In this document: positions 1-13,500 of the stretch, piece after piece
Position numbering within the stretch: position 1 is the stretch's first letter
Layout of the letters: each line of letters opens with the position of its first letter
Source: Neoceratodus forsteri
Lineage: Eukaryota; Chordata; Ceratodontiformes; Ceratodontidae
DNA: 64,000 bases
Direction: 5' to 3'
Assembly (NCBI GenBank): GCA_016271365.2
Contig: CM057456.1
Span: 162,602,501 to 162,666,500, forward strand
Notes under the pieces: model-generated
Told to the model about the DNA's origin: nothing
The model's database searches: none
Seen by the model: the letters and a program-made list of their open reading frames with translations, nothing else
Position numbers and translations under genes: made by a program

Positions 1-385
1 ACAAGCCATGCTGAAGCTAACCAGCATCGTATCAATTAACTCCTACAAAACACTAGCTATCTCTAAATTAAAGACATATGTAGGTGCTACTAGGCCCCCA
101 ACGCTAAGTCAACGCCTTAGGTACCAACTGGCCCTCTACTTATTAAGCTGAAATGTGTTGCATAATTTAGGGCAAGGTTAAAGCTGGAATGTACTGCACA
201 TATAGCATAACGACTTCTCTTGTGTATGCCTCTTGCATTATATACTTTTTCTTTGTTGTTCTACATTTTATATCTCCTGTCTATGTAATTGCTGAACTGT
301 ATGTGTATGTGCCTCAGGACCTCCTTGTGAATAAGCTTGCTCAACAGAGTCTTTCCTGCAATAAACTTGAACTTGAACTTGAATA
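1..385 (+). repeat. 3' end of a LINE with TTGAAC-repeat tail
   Basis: The stretch ends in an AATAAA-like signal followed directly by a short tandem tail of about three TTGAAC units (about 360-383). Many L2/Jockey-superfamily LINEs end in a short simple repeat of this kind. The tail of the 7.85-kb LINE further right (repeated TGACT/TTGA near 14060-14072) is similar in style. No coding motif is left, so the call rests on the tail alone. The left boundary is outside the window. Confidence 0.45.
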
Positions 386-640
386 CATACCCTATACATC
401 AACACACTGGTATAATCAAACTATGTCAAGGCAGTATATTTTACCATTTGATGGACACCAATACATGCAAGCACTTCCAATGTGGCATGGCCATGTTGAT
501 CTAATTTCAAGCCTTCATTTAAAACAAAATAAATTCTTAGCCTTAATGGTTCCAAAGTGAGCATTTTTAATGATTATGTCTTGAAAAGGGCTAACTTAGG
601 ATCTGTTATGCTAGTCTTACTTTTTTAAATTATTTGTTTT

Positions 641-1210
641 GGCTGCTATGTGCTGTCCAGCTGCTTCCATCTGACCGAACCCTCCCAGCCCCATCTCCAG
701 GCTTCTCTGGGCTGTTCCATGCTCCTGCTTCCCTCTACCTGAGGTCCACCTCAGAGGTGCCCGTCACTGGCGAGAGCTTGGGGGGGTCGGTGTCATCCTG
801 TACCTAGGGTTTTTCCACCTTTTCTCCCCAGGGCCCATCCAGCATGTTATGGAAGTGAAATACATACTCCACTGCTACAGAGACACCCAGCGGCATCCTG
901 CTTGTGGGGTCCCTCTCCCTGTGCGACCCAGCTGTGCTGCTGCCTGAGTTTCTCCATGTGGCAGGCGAGCAGCAGGATGCTATTACCTCATACCTGGGAG
1001 AAGAGCTGTCCAGGCGATGCTCAATCCCTTCTCCCTGACTTGACCCTGAGTGACCGCATTTGTTTCCAAACCCAGGTCGCTGGCATGGTAGGAGGTGAGG
1101 TACAGTGTCTCAGCCTTTCATGCTATCAGGCTGGCTTGCTTGTTCTTGCTTTTGTAATAAATGTGAACAAAAATTTAAAAGTTAAAAATATATAAAAAAA
1201 ATTTTTTTTT
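641..1210 (+). repeat. Possible retroelement 3' end with A/T-rich tail
   Basis: A GC-richer block of about 500 bp ends in an AATAAA hexamer near 1156 and then an A-rich and T-rich run (about 1168-1212). This looks like a retroposed 3' end. No protein motif or tRNA-like box was seen. The family is unknown. Confidence 0.25.
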
Positions 1211-2105
1211 AAACTGTTACGATTTCAACTATATCACGCCATGAATAAATGGAAGAATATCTTGACCACGATTAGTTGATTCTGAGCTTTCAAAAATTCT
1301 AGTCCAGACAGTTTACAAATGAGCCCTTTTCATTAATTAAAGTTTCTTTATGAATGGCTAACTTGCCTGGCCCATTGATGCCTACTGGAGGAGTACTGTT
1401 CCACTCACGGGGAACTCGGGATCGATCCTTATTCTCAGCATCCTCATCCAGGCTGTTGGGGTCTCGAACATGATGCGGAGGCAATGTGCACCAAACCTGG
1501 GGGAGGATGCCGAGCATCTCACTCGGAGCACCCCCTGCAGGTAGGACATGGGGCTGCCTTGGCACTGTAGATAAGCACGAGCACCACCAGCTCCCTGTCT
1601 CCAGGTTGGTGCAGTAGGCACTCATTGTGTGCTGGGGAGATGGGAAGGTGTAAACAAAACAATCCAAGGAGCAATCAGCAGAACAGCAGTATGGGCCCTG
1701 TTTCCAACACCAGCCATGCCACTGCATTACCTGGAGCTGTGATGGATGATGCTACCCTGCAGCACCATGGGGAGGGTGTAAGCCATGGGGTCAGTGTGCA
1801 GAAGTAAGTACTTGAGAAGTAGAGAGATGGGACTGAGTCTGACTGGAGGATGGGACCCCACCAAAGGGGGTAAAATGTAAATTATTTAAAAAGTAGGATA
1901 ACTTCAGAAGTATTAGGACTAGGAACTTAACTTTTATTCAAAATGAAAGTCTGGAGCCAATTTGGTATTGCCATGCCATGTTTAAATAGCTTTCATACAT
2001 TGAGATGTGTTAAACTTATCAATGCAGTGCCCTCCCATAGTTTTGTTGTGCTGATATGCATTTACACATAGTAACTGATGTAATTGTATCAACATGACTC
2101 AGCCA
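1211..2105. other. Unclassified sequence
   Basis: I see no recognisable exon, repeat end or RNA gene here. A 142-codon open frame on the minus strand (1299-1727) has no motif I recognise and overlaps another open frame, so it is not called as a gene. Confidence 0.3.
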
Positions 2106-2108
2106 TGT

Positions 2109-2330
2109 CATATTGTATTTATTTATTTAAAACTGGTGGCTGGGAAAAGGCCCACTGAGCAGATACTTGTTTCCAAATTTGACCTGGGGGAAGGGTACAG
2201 GAGGTAAAAATACAGACAGCAGAAACTAGTATAGATAAAAACAGTGCATTTAGGTACAATCTTGTACAGGTAAACAGTACAAGACTGTTAAAGTAAAAAT
2301 ACATATTGTGCTGGCACCAAGCTTTCATTT
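2109..2330 (-). repeat. Probable LINE/SINE 3' end, minus strand
   Basis: A TTTA simple repeat (about 2114-2128) sits at the left edge, as expected for the AAAT-type tail of a retroelement in reverse orientation. The adjoining bases with the words 'tgtttacaaa/tttccaaa' and 'aacagtacaagac' resemble those at 37600-37790, which also begins with a TTTA run. The two may be copies of one family. Confidence 0.35.
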
Positions 2331-2574
2331 AAAAGAAGAAGCATTTCTCGCTGTTCTAGCAGACCTAGCAGTTCTGGTATGGAATGAAAAAAGATCAGGC
2401 ATAGTTCAACAGGAGGCAGAAGATATGTTCAGGACTGGAGAGAGCACTGCTAAGGAGCAACTAACTTGCTTTTACAAAATTTCCCCAGAAGCATGAGGAA
2501 CCCTTACCTTGTTCTAAATCATATGGTGAATATATTTCTTTTTAATATGTGCTTGATTTAGGAAGGAAGGGATC

Positions 2575-2985
2575 ATATTTACGGCGCTGATCCCTTCCAC
2601 TTCCTGGTGCCATCGCTTGAGGTGATATATCTCGATCCGCCACTGCACTACCATGTTTAGTGAAGTTACTATATGGAGAGTGTGAGCGCACTTCATCAAT
2701 ATCAATGGGGCTGTTTTTAAACTTAAATGTTCATACCTTAGATGGCTGTTCAGAACAGATCATGGCACACACTTAACTAACAAGGACTTGTTAGTTAAGG
2801 TGGCCATATTCTGAACAACCAAAGTATGAAAATGTAAGCAAAAACAGCCCCATCTCTATGGAAGGCCCCCTCATGCTCTCCATGTAGTGACTTCACAAAA
2901 TGTGGTAGCTGGGGTTGATTGGGGAGGATCTCCTCGGAGAAGCTACTAGAAGTGGAAGGGATCATGTGTGACTTTCTCATGCAGC
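2575..2985. mobile_element. Foldback (hairpin) element, MITE-like
   Basis: Two long imperfect inverted arms (about 2590-2760 and 2785-2965) face each other. The words GAAGGGATC, GGGGCTGTTTTTA and GAACAGAT/TTCTGAAC recur as reverse complements in order. The centre is an exact palindrome at 2772-2799 with 13-base arms around two bases. There is no coding capacity. A non-autonomous DNA transposon with near-complete inverted symmetry is the simplest reading. Ends and target duplication were not resolved, because a CR1 starts just to the right. Confidence 0.6.
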
Positions 2986-2995
2986 CAAAAACACA

Positions 2996-5170
2996 GATAC
3001 ACAGAAATGTGATGGCAGAGAAAGGCCCACAGCCCATCTAGTCTACTCAACACTCTACCTCCCCTTCTGTTATGCTTCCACCCTCTTTTCCCACCCTTAA
3101 ATCTATCTCAAGTCTTCTTGAACCCCTCCACCATTTCAGCTGCCACTACCTCCTCCAGCGGCTTGTTCCAGGCCTCCACCACCCTCTCTGTGAAAAACTT
3201 CCCCTGACATTACCTCTATATTGCCCACCTTCCAGTTTGAGGCTATGTCCCTCGTGTTCTTCCTTCTTCAATTTGAACAAGCTATCACCCTCCACCTTAT
3301 TTATTCCTTCAGATACTTAAAGGTCTTAATCATGTCTCCCCTCTCCTCCTAGTCTCCAGAGGTACAAATTCAACTCTCTCAATCTTCTCTCATAGGGTAC
3401 ATCTGCATCCCTTGCACCATTTTGGTTGCTTTTTTCTGTACCTCTCCATCAACTCAACATCTCTTCATTGGTGAGGCCTCCAGAACTGCACCCATACTCC
3501 AGATGTGGCCTGACCATGGTTCTGTATAATGGCATTAGCACATCTCTTCCTGCTATTAAAACTCTCGTAATGCAGGCCAACATTCCATTTGCCTTTCCCA
3601 CCACCCTGCTACACTGGCTGCCCAACTTGAGGTCACACGATACCATAATCCCCAGGTCTCTTTCTTCTTCCCTTAATCACCAACCCCAAGGGAGTAAGTT
3701 CCCTCCTATTTCTCCTCCCCAGATGCATTAGTGTGCACTTTTGTGCATTAAACTTCAATTTCCAGGTGTCAGACAACCTCTCAGGTCCGCCTCATGGCTT
3801 GCACCCCACTAGGTGAATCCACCCTATTGCAGACCTTTGTATCATTTGTGAACAGGCACACCCATCCTCCAGACCCTCCACTAGGTCACTAACATAGATG
3901 TTAAAGAGTATTGGTCCTAGCACTGACCCTGTGGCACCCACTTGTTACCGCCTGTTCCCTGGAATGTGTCCCATTTACCACTACCGTCCTGACTCCTTTC
4001 CTTCAACCAGTTTTCTACCCACCTGTTGATCCTGTGGTCCACCCTAGTCTATCCAGCTTATGCATCATTCCACCTTGCAGACGGTGTTGAAGGCCTTACT
4101 GAAATCAGATAGGCCACATCCACGATCCTCCTTGGTCCACCATCTGTGTCACCCATCGAAAAACTCTATCAGGTTAGTCTGACAGTACTTCCCTTGGTGA
4201 AGCCATGCTGCCTGTCATCCTGCATGCCATTCATCTCCAAGTATTCTATCAACCTGATATTACGTGAATGTTTCCATTACCCTTCCCCACAACCGAGGTA
4301 AGACTAATGGGACGGTAGTTTTGCCCTTGTCCTTCCACCCTTTTATGCAGTGTGACCACCTCTGCCCTCTTTCAGTCCATTGGCACCACCCTGTGACCAA
4401 GAACAAGTTAAACAGCCTTGCCAGATGCAGCGCCAGTTCATCCTTCACCTCCTTGAGAACCCTTGGGTGTATTCCATCAGCCTCATTGCCTTGTCCACAC
4501 TAAGTCTACCCAGCTCTTCCTTACTCCTTCAGCTGTGAATTCTGCCACACCTACCTGCCTGTGGCTGTCGCCCTCCTCACCCTATCCTGGTCCCCTCTCT
4601 CTTTTATCTATGAAGATTGAGACAAAATAGCTATTTAATGCCTCTGCTTTTTTGAAATCTCCTTCCAGTACTGTTCCACTTCCCCTTATCCTTCCAATCC
4701 CTTGCTGTGCCCGCCTCCTCTCTCCAACATACCTCTCCTCAGTGGCCTCCTTAGCCCTCCTTATCTTTTGCCCTGTCACCTTTCTTTTCTCCCTGTAGGT
4801 TTCCTGTCCTCATCCTTTGTGTCCTCCTGTACCACCTCTTCAATGCTCTAGTCTTCTCCTTGACCCCTAACACCACCTCTCTAGTGAACCCTAGAGGTCT
4901 TTTCTGTCTTCTATTCCTTTTACCCTTCTTATACTTAAGTCCATGGCTTTAACTATCCCTCTCTTGATGGTTGCCCATAATTCCTCCACCCTCTGCAAAT
5001 CCCTATCCTCAACATTTATTTCCTAACTGCCTTCCTCATTCCATGAAAGTCAACCTTCCTGAAGTCCATTACTTTGGTTCTTGTCCTAACCTCTCCCTGC
5101 CATCTACGCACCCTGAATCTGACAGCCTGTGGTCACTCATCACGATTCCTTACCTTCCTAAATCGGGGCA
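2996..5170 (-). mobile_element. CR1-type LINE, 5'-truncated, minus strand
   Basis: Read on the minus strand, this runs from the end of the endonuclease domain through reverse transcriptase to the CR1 3' end at about 2996. Recognisable parts are an endonuclease-RT linker near 4582-4779 (residues such as EALNSYFVSIF), an RT start near 4260-4448 (LARLFNLFLVTGW), and the late RT segment at 3449-3646 (LMPLYRTMVRPHLEYG). The CR1 3' UTR consensus follows, with a block around 3010-3040 resembling 'gatggcagAnAAgg'. Frames are broken many times, so it is a dead copy. Compared with a 4-5 kb full-length CR1, about half is missing at the 5' end. Confidence 0.85.
3449..4779 (-). pseudogene. Decayed CR1 ORF2 (reverse transcriptase part)
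   Basis: Minus-strand fragments give, in protein order, an endonuclease-RT linker (about 4779-4582), the RT entry segment (about 4448-4260) and the conserved segment with PHLEYG (about 3510). These blocks are typical of CR1 ORF2, an endonuclease plus reverse transcriptase that copies the element at a nicked target. The central FADD catalytic region lies between them but is split by frameshifts. No intact frame is longer than about 65 codons. The protein is not functional. Confidence 0.75.
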
Positions 5171-5339
5171 CATATTAAAATAAATATATGCACCATATGA
5201 TTTAGAGCCAGTTAAGGGTTCCTCATGATTCTGGGGGACAGCACCTGGATAGTTGCTCTTTAAAGACTTCTAGGGGCTGAAGGACCCTTTATGGGGTAGC
5301 CCTGAGGTTTGGGGAAGAGGTCACTATAGAAGCTAGGAC

Positions 5340-5655
5340 CAGATTTTCAAAGAGTGGTGCAGAGCTTACATCAAACCTTTTTCATGCACCATACCAGTTT
5401 GTCATGAATGCATTTGATTTTCCAATTTCACAGTTCGACAGTTTACCTGCTTTACAGCAGCTCGCACCAAATCTCAGGTGCAAGCATTCTGAAAATGGTC
5501 CCTGGTATGGGTGCAAGCTAAACCACAAAAAAGATTACCTAGCATTTGTCAATTGCCTACAGGGACAGAAGATTCCTTTAGACTGCCTTAAGCCTGGTGC
5601 ACCATATCTTTGGTGCACCTGGGGCTAGTGACAATTAGAGACATTTAAAATCCAG
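5340..5655. mobile_element. Possible MITE with weak terminal inverted repeats
   Basis: The left end carries AGATTTTCAAAG and the right end, in reverse complement, GGGCTGGATTTTAAATG. The interior is full of ATGCACC/GGTGCA words in both orientations. The end motif GGGCTnGATTTTnAAA also bounds the element at 42671-43026, so these may be one family. The symmetry here is weaker. Confidence 0.4.
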
Positions 5656-7899
5656 CCCCATGAGTACTAGGGTACATTTCACTTTTCAGTTGAGGCCCAA
5701 GGAGCAGAAGGCAAAACAGTTACAGGTCCCAATACAGACAGAAAAGTCAGTGGAAAAAGCAATAGTCCATCAAATGTTTTAATGAGATATATAACTGAAA
5801 GACACTTTGATCAAGGAGGACCGATATTAAAAAAGAGGCCTGATATTTTTGTGGGATGCCTGGCTATACACTATTATGCATTGTTTAAAAGGAAAATTAT
5901 AAAGTGCTTTTCTTTGTTTTCTTATACTTTTCAAAGAGCTAGTATGCCCTTAAGTTCTGTAGCATAATTAAAGGGAACTGTCATCAACAAGGTTTCTTAA
6001 TATCTCAAAGCCCATAAAAAGCTAACCTGGGTGAGCCAGTGTGTTTATCTGTGAGTTTCTGCAGTCCAGAGTTAATCATATGTAAATCAGCCTGTAATTA
6101 AGGACTGGGGGTAGCCATATGTTTTAGGCTGCTGACAGGAAATGAAGTCGCAGAAGAACTTGGCCATCCATTTACTGTAGGTTAAATAGAAAATCATCTG
6201 TTTTATTAAGTGTGTTTTAAGGACTGGATATGGGCAGAGGTGCTGGCTAAGTGCAGAGAGAGGCTGCAGACCAGTCACTAGGTTGCTGTGGAGGAGCATC
6301 TATAGCAAGAAACAGTGAAAAGCTAAATTTTATTCAATAACAGGTATGCCACCGTTGCAAAGCTGATAGAATTATTATTTCACTGATCTTTTCAGAACAT
6401 CTTTGGTTCTGCAAGCCAGAAAGCTTAATGCAAGAAGAAAGCAGAATTCAGAGCAGCAGTCTGTGCAGGCCCCTGAGCCAGCTATGAGTCTGAGAGAGTC
6501 CTTGTGGTGGCAGGAGCCCTTTTCTTGGAGGCTTGAAGACACCAGAGAGACCTAATGAGGTGGGAAATTGTCTGACGGCTCTATTCCCTTTTTGTAGCTT
6601 TTACTGCACCAATAGAAAGAAGGAGTTGACTCTTCATTGCTCATATTCTATTGCTTTTTTTATATTTGTTGTATTATCTATATTATGTTGTGCTGAATAA
6701 GAATATAATTGAGTGTGAGAATCGAGGAGAAATTGTTTTAAAATTCTTGCCTTTTTAGTAACTAGATGCCTTTTATTTGTTGGCCTGAATTTTGTGTGGC
6801 TGCAAGGTTCAAAGTATTTGTATTAGTATTAGGGATAGGTCCCATGTCAATATTTTGATGGCAGTTTTCAGGTTTCCAAAAGTTTTTAAGAGTATCAAAG
6901 TGTATTAAAGCAGGGAGGAAAACAAAAACAAAATGAGTGAGTTATAAAATAAAACATATATTTTAATTATTTAGTGATTGAATTATAGAAGACTTCGGGT
7001 TTGTAAAATGGGAGTGAGGGAGCGAAGAAGAGATTGGAATGGCTAATACGAGTCACATGGTACTGGCCTACATAGTGCATGCACTGGTGTTCTGGTGAGA
7101 TAGACACCATTTTGACTCATATTAGCAGGAAGATCCAATTTGCAGATGGTATAATCTTACCACAGTTTAAAATAGCAAGATCAGTTGAATTTTATTGCAT
7201 TGGAATATATCTAAATAGTCTTGCAACTGTGTTGGGGCCTCTATATAGGTAAATAGAGATATAAGATAGAAGACCTAAGGATAAGATTTCCATAGCCATT
7301 TTGATCCTGGAAAGCATGGTGAAAACCGAAGGGAATCGCAGAATTGTATAACAAGTCAGCAAGTTAAGTAATAAGCAAAAGTGTTCATAAGAATATTAGC
7401 AAGTCAAGTGTGTTTACTAGCCGACTAGCCTGCTAGTTGAAGAGTGGGTTAATAGGATTTTAAATAAGGTGTTGTTTTAAAGTGGGAGATATTAAATTAC
7501 TGAATTATTATCAAGTTTCTTTTTATGTTTTCTGGTGTAGTGGAGAGGAAGGAAGATCTGAAGAGAACCCATTTAGAACTACTGGTCATATCTTCTTTGG
7601 AAATAAATGTCCTAGTGCATATAAAAAGGGGATTTGTGTTGCCAGTTCAGTCTGTGGATTCAAGTTGGAAAGAGAGCTTTAGAAAATGAGTGATTCTGAG
7701 CAAATTGAATACCAAGGGCTATATAACAAATCTGTGGCAAGATAACCAGAAGGCCAGAATCAGAAGGTTGTGAAAATGATGGTGAACAGCTGAGTAATTT
7801 GGACATTTGATTACCTAAAAGCATTTTTAAAGATAATAAGGACAAATAGGATAATAAAGACAAAGTTAAATATATTGAAGGGTATTGAGTAGTGAAATC

Positions 7900-10430
7900 A
7901 TTGGGAACATGTGGCTGTTGTTTATTTGTCACTTATTAATCTGATTGTGTTTTAAGACCCTTGTATGTTGTACTTTGTATCTTGTATCTTGTAGTTTGCA
8001 AAACTCATATTTATTTAGGTTTATATCTAGACATATCTCCTTGATAAGAGGAAAAGGTGGTTACAAGCGACTAGGTATGTATGTAATTATCTTCATACTG
8101 AAGTTGGGTTTGATAGGCTTTATAGATTATGCTAACAAAAAAAATAATTATTACTGTCCTTTAGAAAATTATAATTAATGTATCTATTCAGATTAATTTA
8201 TAGTTTGAAGGTCAAGTGATCAATTGTTCTTTATAAAAGTGAAACTGTCTCCTGATTCCTAACATAGAGGATTAAATTAATTTGGACAAGATCCTACTAC
8301 AGTTTTTTAAGTGCCTAAATTATGGCCCCAGAATGCTGGTTAAAGAAGAAGCAATGTGGCTTCAAAAAGGAAATGATTCAGAAGAAAAATAATTTGAGAG
8401 CACAGATAAGCCAGCTAGAAAGAAAAAAGAAAAGTGGTAATAAGGAAGATAAAGTAGTAAGGAAGGAAAAGAATACAGGAAAAATTGAGGCAAGTTTGGG
8501 AAATAATATACTGCAACCAATGACTACATATCTGGTTGATTACAAAATAGAGAAAGGTCCTAAGGGATCTTTGAAGATTTAGAAAGCTTCCACTCCATAA
8601 ATGGAAATGAAAAAGAAAGGGAAGGTCATGATGTGATAAATGATAGAAAAGCCAGAAAGGAAGGGTATAAGACCTCAAAAGACATTTCGAACATAATAGG
8701 AAACTGGGATATGGATATGAAGGGATAATAAGTATGAACATGAGTAAGGGATTCAAGAAAGGAAAGAGGCAAAGACAAGAAAGGAAGTAAGTGATAAGAA
8801 GGGATTGACCTTGGGTCTAAATGAAGTTAGAGACCAGTTTTTATCTGTTACACAAGGTCTTAAGGATGCTAGATAGTAAGCAGAGGGAGAGTGGCTAAAA
8901 CAGAGATGGCAAGATAAAGCAAGAGTTCAGACTGTATGAATCTACATTAGTAAACAAAATTCAGAAGAGGAAGAGAAAGAAAATGTATATGAGTCAGGAG
9001 GAGTTTAGTTGCCTGATATTAATGAACTTTCAGACAGATAGGGAGAGCATTAAGGGAACCAACACAGGCCAATATCCTGATTTATGAACAATTAATTAGA
9101 ATTTTCAAGATTTAACATTTACAAAAGGAATTATAGAAAACAAAAAGGCAATTCAAGAACTTCAGGTATATTTAGGAAAAAAAAAAGAAGAAAAGAATAT
9201 GAACAAGAATATGACCAGGAATAGAGAGTTATGGTGACTCTTTGGATATTATGTTACCTTCACCTAGGTTTAGAAACAATAGTATTTGTGAAGATTTGAA
9301 ACATAAATATAGGACTTTATGGAACAAGGGCAGACATGGGAGAAAGAGGAAGAGGAAAAGTGGAACTCCACAAGGAAGTAGACAATTTACAGGGTGTGGA
9401 AGAATCAGCTATAACAAAGGCAGAGGTTAGTATAATTATGTGAAGAAAATGGAGAAGGGGCTAGATATGAGTAACCCCAGTAAACAGAGAAAATGGAAAG
9501 GAAATCAGTTGAAAAAAGAAAGAATGCTGCTAAAGGGGAAGGGAGAATAGAAAAGGGCAAAACAAGGAACATAGAAGAGGTAAAGGTATTGGATAAACCA
9601 GCTAAGGTAGTAGGGGTTATGACATCAGATGGGATAGGAGATAATGGAGTACTAAAGCAGACTAGTAATTACAGAAGGAAGGATGAAAAGAGGGGAAGGG
9701 GGAATAATTGAATAAATATTGCAAAGGAAGGGAAAAGAAAGTAAAAGTCAAGAAGGAATGAAAATAAGGAAGTTAGTGATGACTTTATAAGTTTATGGAG
9801 AAAACAAAGAGTTCAGATTTTGTGTTACCATTATATGAGGTGAATATCATGCCTGATGAAATGAGAGTTCCTTGAGGGTAACATCAAAAATGTATTTCAG
9901 GAGTGGTGTCAACAGATGATGCTCTACTGTCTAATTTTAGTAGCATTAGACTGATTAAGGATGAAAATTGGGTACTGCTTGTGACAGACCAATTCTATGT
10001 TTTGCAAACCGTAATATACAACAAGGTTAAAATACTAAAAACAGTGGAATTAAGACTGGTAAACTGGAATATTATGGCATTTTGTCCTGATTATTTCCAA
10101 AGAGAACATAAAGACATAAGAAAGAAAAATGATAGCGAATCCAGAAAGATTAATCAGATATCTATATTTGGTTTGGAGCATTACCTAATGAAAACAGTGT
10201 AAACCTAAAAAATAAAATTGGAGATTTCTTGGAACCACTAATTAAAATAGTGGATTTAAGAAAGATGATTTGTAAGGCTACAAGATAGGAAAATAATGGC
10301 CAATCAACCATGTGGTTGGACAAAGAGTTGGTCTTTGAGGAACTGGTTAAAATTAGTCCAGAATTGAACCTATTGGGGATACATTTATTTATTTATAGAA
10401 GATGGATGTCTGATTGAGAAAAAGGACAAG
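7900..10430 (+). pseudogene. Probable ORF1 region of the 7.85-kb LINE
   Basis: Open fragments at 8322-8582, 9242-9430, 9493-9711 and 9903-10202 are strongly basic and rich in Lys, Glu, Asn and Arg. The first (residues 10-50) has the Leu/Gln/Glu spacing of a coiled coil. Position upstream of the endonuclease and composition fit the RNA-binding ORF1 protein of a LINE. No zinc knuckle or RRM was recognised. The exact start and end cannot be given because of frameshifts. Confidence 0.5.
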
Positions 10431-10557
10431 AAACAAAGCCATAGTGGCTAAAGATGATGGAAAATGTAAACATGTTTTGCTATCTTGGAAGAGCTTGACG
10501 ATGATTGAGAAGAAAGTATAAGAAAGAGAATGGAAGGATAAACCAAGCAATCAGTCA

Positions 10558-13500
10558 TTGAGAATCCTGTCCTGGAATATAGTGGGTATTAGGAATAAAT
10601 TAGGGAATCAAGAGCTGCTGAAATACCTTAAAGGATATGACATCATTTGCCTCCAGGAAACTTGGGAAAGCAAGGAGATTATGTTGAATGGATATAGGAT
10701 ATTTAATTCACTGGCAATTAAGAACAAAAATGGGAGAGGAGAAAGGGAGGTTTGTTAATTTGGGTTAAGGTAAATTTGACAACAGAATTAAAAGAAATTG
10801 GAAACAAACTCTGGAAATATTCAGGGTCTAAAATGACTCTGTGGAATAATTTAGTGGCCATAACAAATATCTATATGTCACCAAGTGACAGAAAAATAGA
10901 AAGGAAGAAATTATAAAGAGATTAGGAAAAATAATTGATGAAGAATTGGAAAATAATCCATTAGTAGGTCTAATGGTTTTAGGAGATGTAAATGCCAGAG
11001 TTGGTAATATAGTAAGACCTCAAAGATATTGAAGAGTATATGACTGCAGGGAATATAGAGTATTTACAAAATAATAGAAATACAAAGGACAGGAAAAGCA
11101 GCAACAGAGACTTGAGAATGGCGAAGGTATTAAGAGGAGGAAATATGGTGTTAATTAACGGAAGGTCCAAATCTGATCACAAGGGAGAATTCACATTCAT
11201 AAACTCTAATGGGGCCTCAGTGATTGATCTGACTTGGATAAATATCAATTTATTCAAGAATATTTGGATTTTAAAGTAGAGAATAGGGTGAAAGTGATTA
11301 TTTCCACTTGAAATCCATTAAAAAGTAGACAGAATAAAAGATAGTAATACTGGTCTATCAAATGTGATCCACATTAGAAAAGGAGTAAATTGGAAGGAAA
11401 TCAACCAACAACATTATAGGGATATATTGGTTTTAAAGGGTATAGCACAGAATATGGAAACTTTCAAAGAATGTAGGGAAGATGAATATATTGTTAAATA
11501 TGAAAGTATAATTATTAGGATCACTAATTTGGTCCAGAAAGAGGTTAAAATATACCCTAAGAAACAAGGGGCAATTTGGTATAACATGGAGTGTTTAGAA
11601 GTGAAGAGAAAATTAAATAAACAAACTAGGAGAGCAAGGAAAATTACATCAAGAAATAATAGGAAATATTAAATAAAATTAGAAAATAATATAATAAACT
11701 AATTATGAAAAGTAAGGAAAGATATAGACAGAAGCTGTGGAAAGAGCTAGAAAAGCAGTTATGGATAAAGACACTAGAATATTTTGGATAATTGTGGCAA
11801 AAGGTATGGAGAGTTATAACTCAGAAAGTGATTCTCATATAGAGCATGAATGGATAAATTACTTTAAATCAATTTTTTCAGATTCAAGTGTAGCAGTGGG
11901 AATTGAAGAACTCTCAGGAGGTTGGACCCATTGCCAGATAAAGACTAAGATAAATGAAAAAGAAGTAATTAATGCAATCAATACATTTAAAAGACATAAG
12001 GCTCCAGGGCCAGATGGGATACCGATTGCCGTGATCAAGAATCAATTAGATTTATGGGCCCCAATGCTGATGAGGCTATTTAATTATGTGGGCAGGACAG
12101 AAAAGATCCCAAGCTCATGGGCAAAATCAATCATAGTCCCAATTTTAAAAAAGGGGAAACAAGCATGTTATAGGCTTATAAGCCAGATAGATAATACACA
12201 AAAATATTGACAAGGATAATAAATACAAGATTAGCAGTATGGATAAAGACAAATATTTTGATTGAGGAAGTACAAGCAGGATTTGCTGAGAACCACTCTA
12301 CCATTGACCAGTGTTTTAGTCTTAGTCATTTAGTGTTTAAATATACAAAAATTATTTTGCATCTTTGTAGACTTTAAAATGACATTTGATAGTATCAATC
12401 ATGAACTATTATGGAATTGTCTCAAGAAATGGGAATGGAGAAAACACTTTTAAATATGATTAAAGTATTGTATAAAAACAACCAGATTAAGATCAGGTTT
12501 AACACAAGAGGTGACTGTACAGAGGAATTCGAGGGAAATAAGGAGTCAAACAAGGATGTGTCCTTTCCCTATTCTTTTTAATCTCTATTTAAATCGGATA
12601 ATGGAAAATTATATAAAGATGAATATCATATGCCTAAAATCGGAAAAAGAGCATGCCCTTATTTAGCATTTGTGAATGATATAATTTTGATTTCTGTGAG
12701 TAGTCTAGGAATTAAAAGATTATTTAATGCATTCCAAAAAGAATATGATAAGGCTCAACTATGTATTAACCCAGAAAAGACCAAAGTTATGGTTTTTGGC
12801 AATAATAGCAAAAGAAAGATTAACATGTGGTATATAAACTAAATATTAGAACAAGTAAAGGGCTTTAAATATTTGGGCATAACTTTTAATGAAACACTAT
12901 AATGGAGAAATCATATTAATGAGGCAAGATTGAAAATCAAGACGCTTGTGCCTGTAATTACTAGATTTTTCTATAAGTTTGGGGGTAGCTCTATTAAAGG
13001 TGCTTAAAAGTTATCAATGCGAAAATAAGATCACACATTTGTATGGGGCTGAAATTTGGGGATTAGAGAGCAATGAAAGATAGAAGGAATAATGAATATA
13101 TTTTATAAAAACATTATGGGCCTGCCTAAGGGAGCCCCAGCAGCTTTGATTAGAGCAGAACTAGGTCAGACCTCAGTAGAAAATTTGGTATGGGAGAGCA
13201 TTATCTTATACCTTTTAAGGTATATGCAATGCCAGATAGACGCTTACAAAACAATGTTTGGATGAGGCTACTGAATACTATGACAGGAAATTTAAATTTC
13301 CAATTATGGATATTGTGGAAAATGGGTAAAACCATATGGGTTAATAGCATATTTTAGGATGTATTAAGAAAGCCCCAAGGGGAACTTAAAGGAGAGATAA
13401 AACAAGATTATGAGATATATTCAAGCAAAGGATACGGAAAGATGCTCAAAATATAAGACAGTAAATGGCTGGCAGTGAACAAGAAGACCTTTGGGAGGGA

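Noticed and set aside
1299..1727. 142-codon minus-strand open frame
   Set aside because: No recognised domain, overlapped by a second frame, no splice or promoter context. Probably chance in a GC-richer block.
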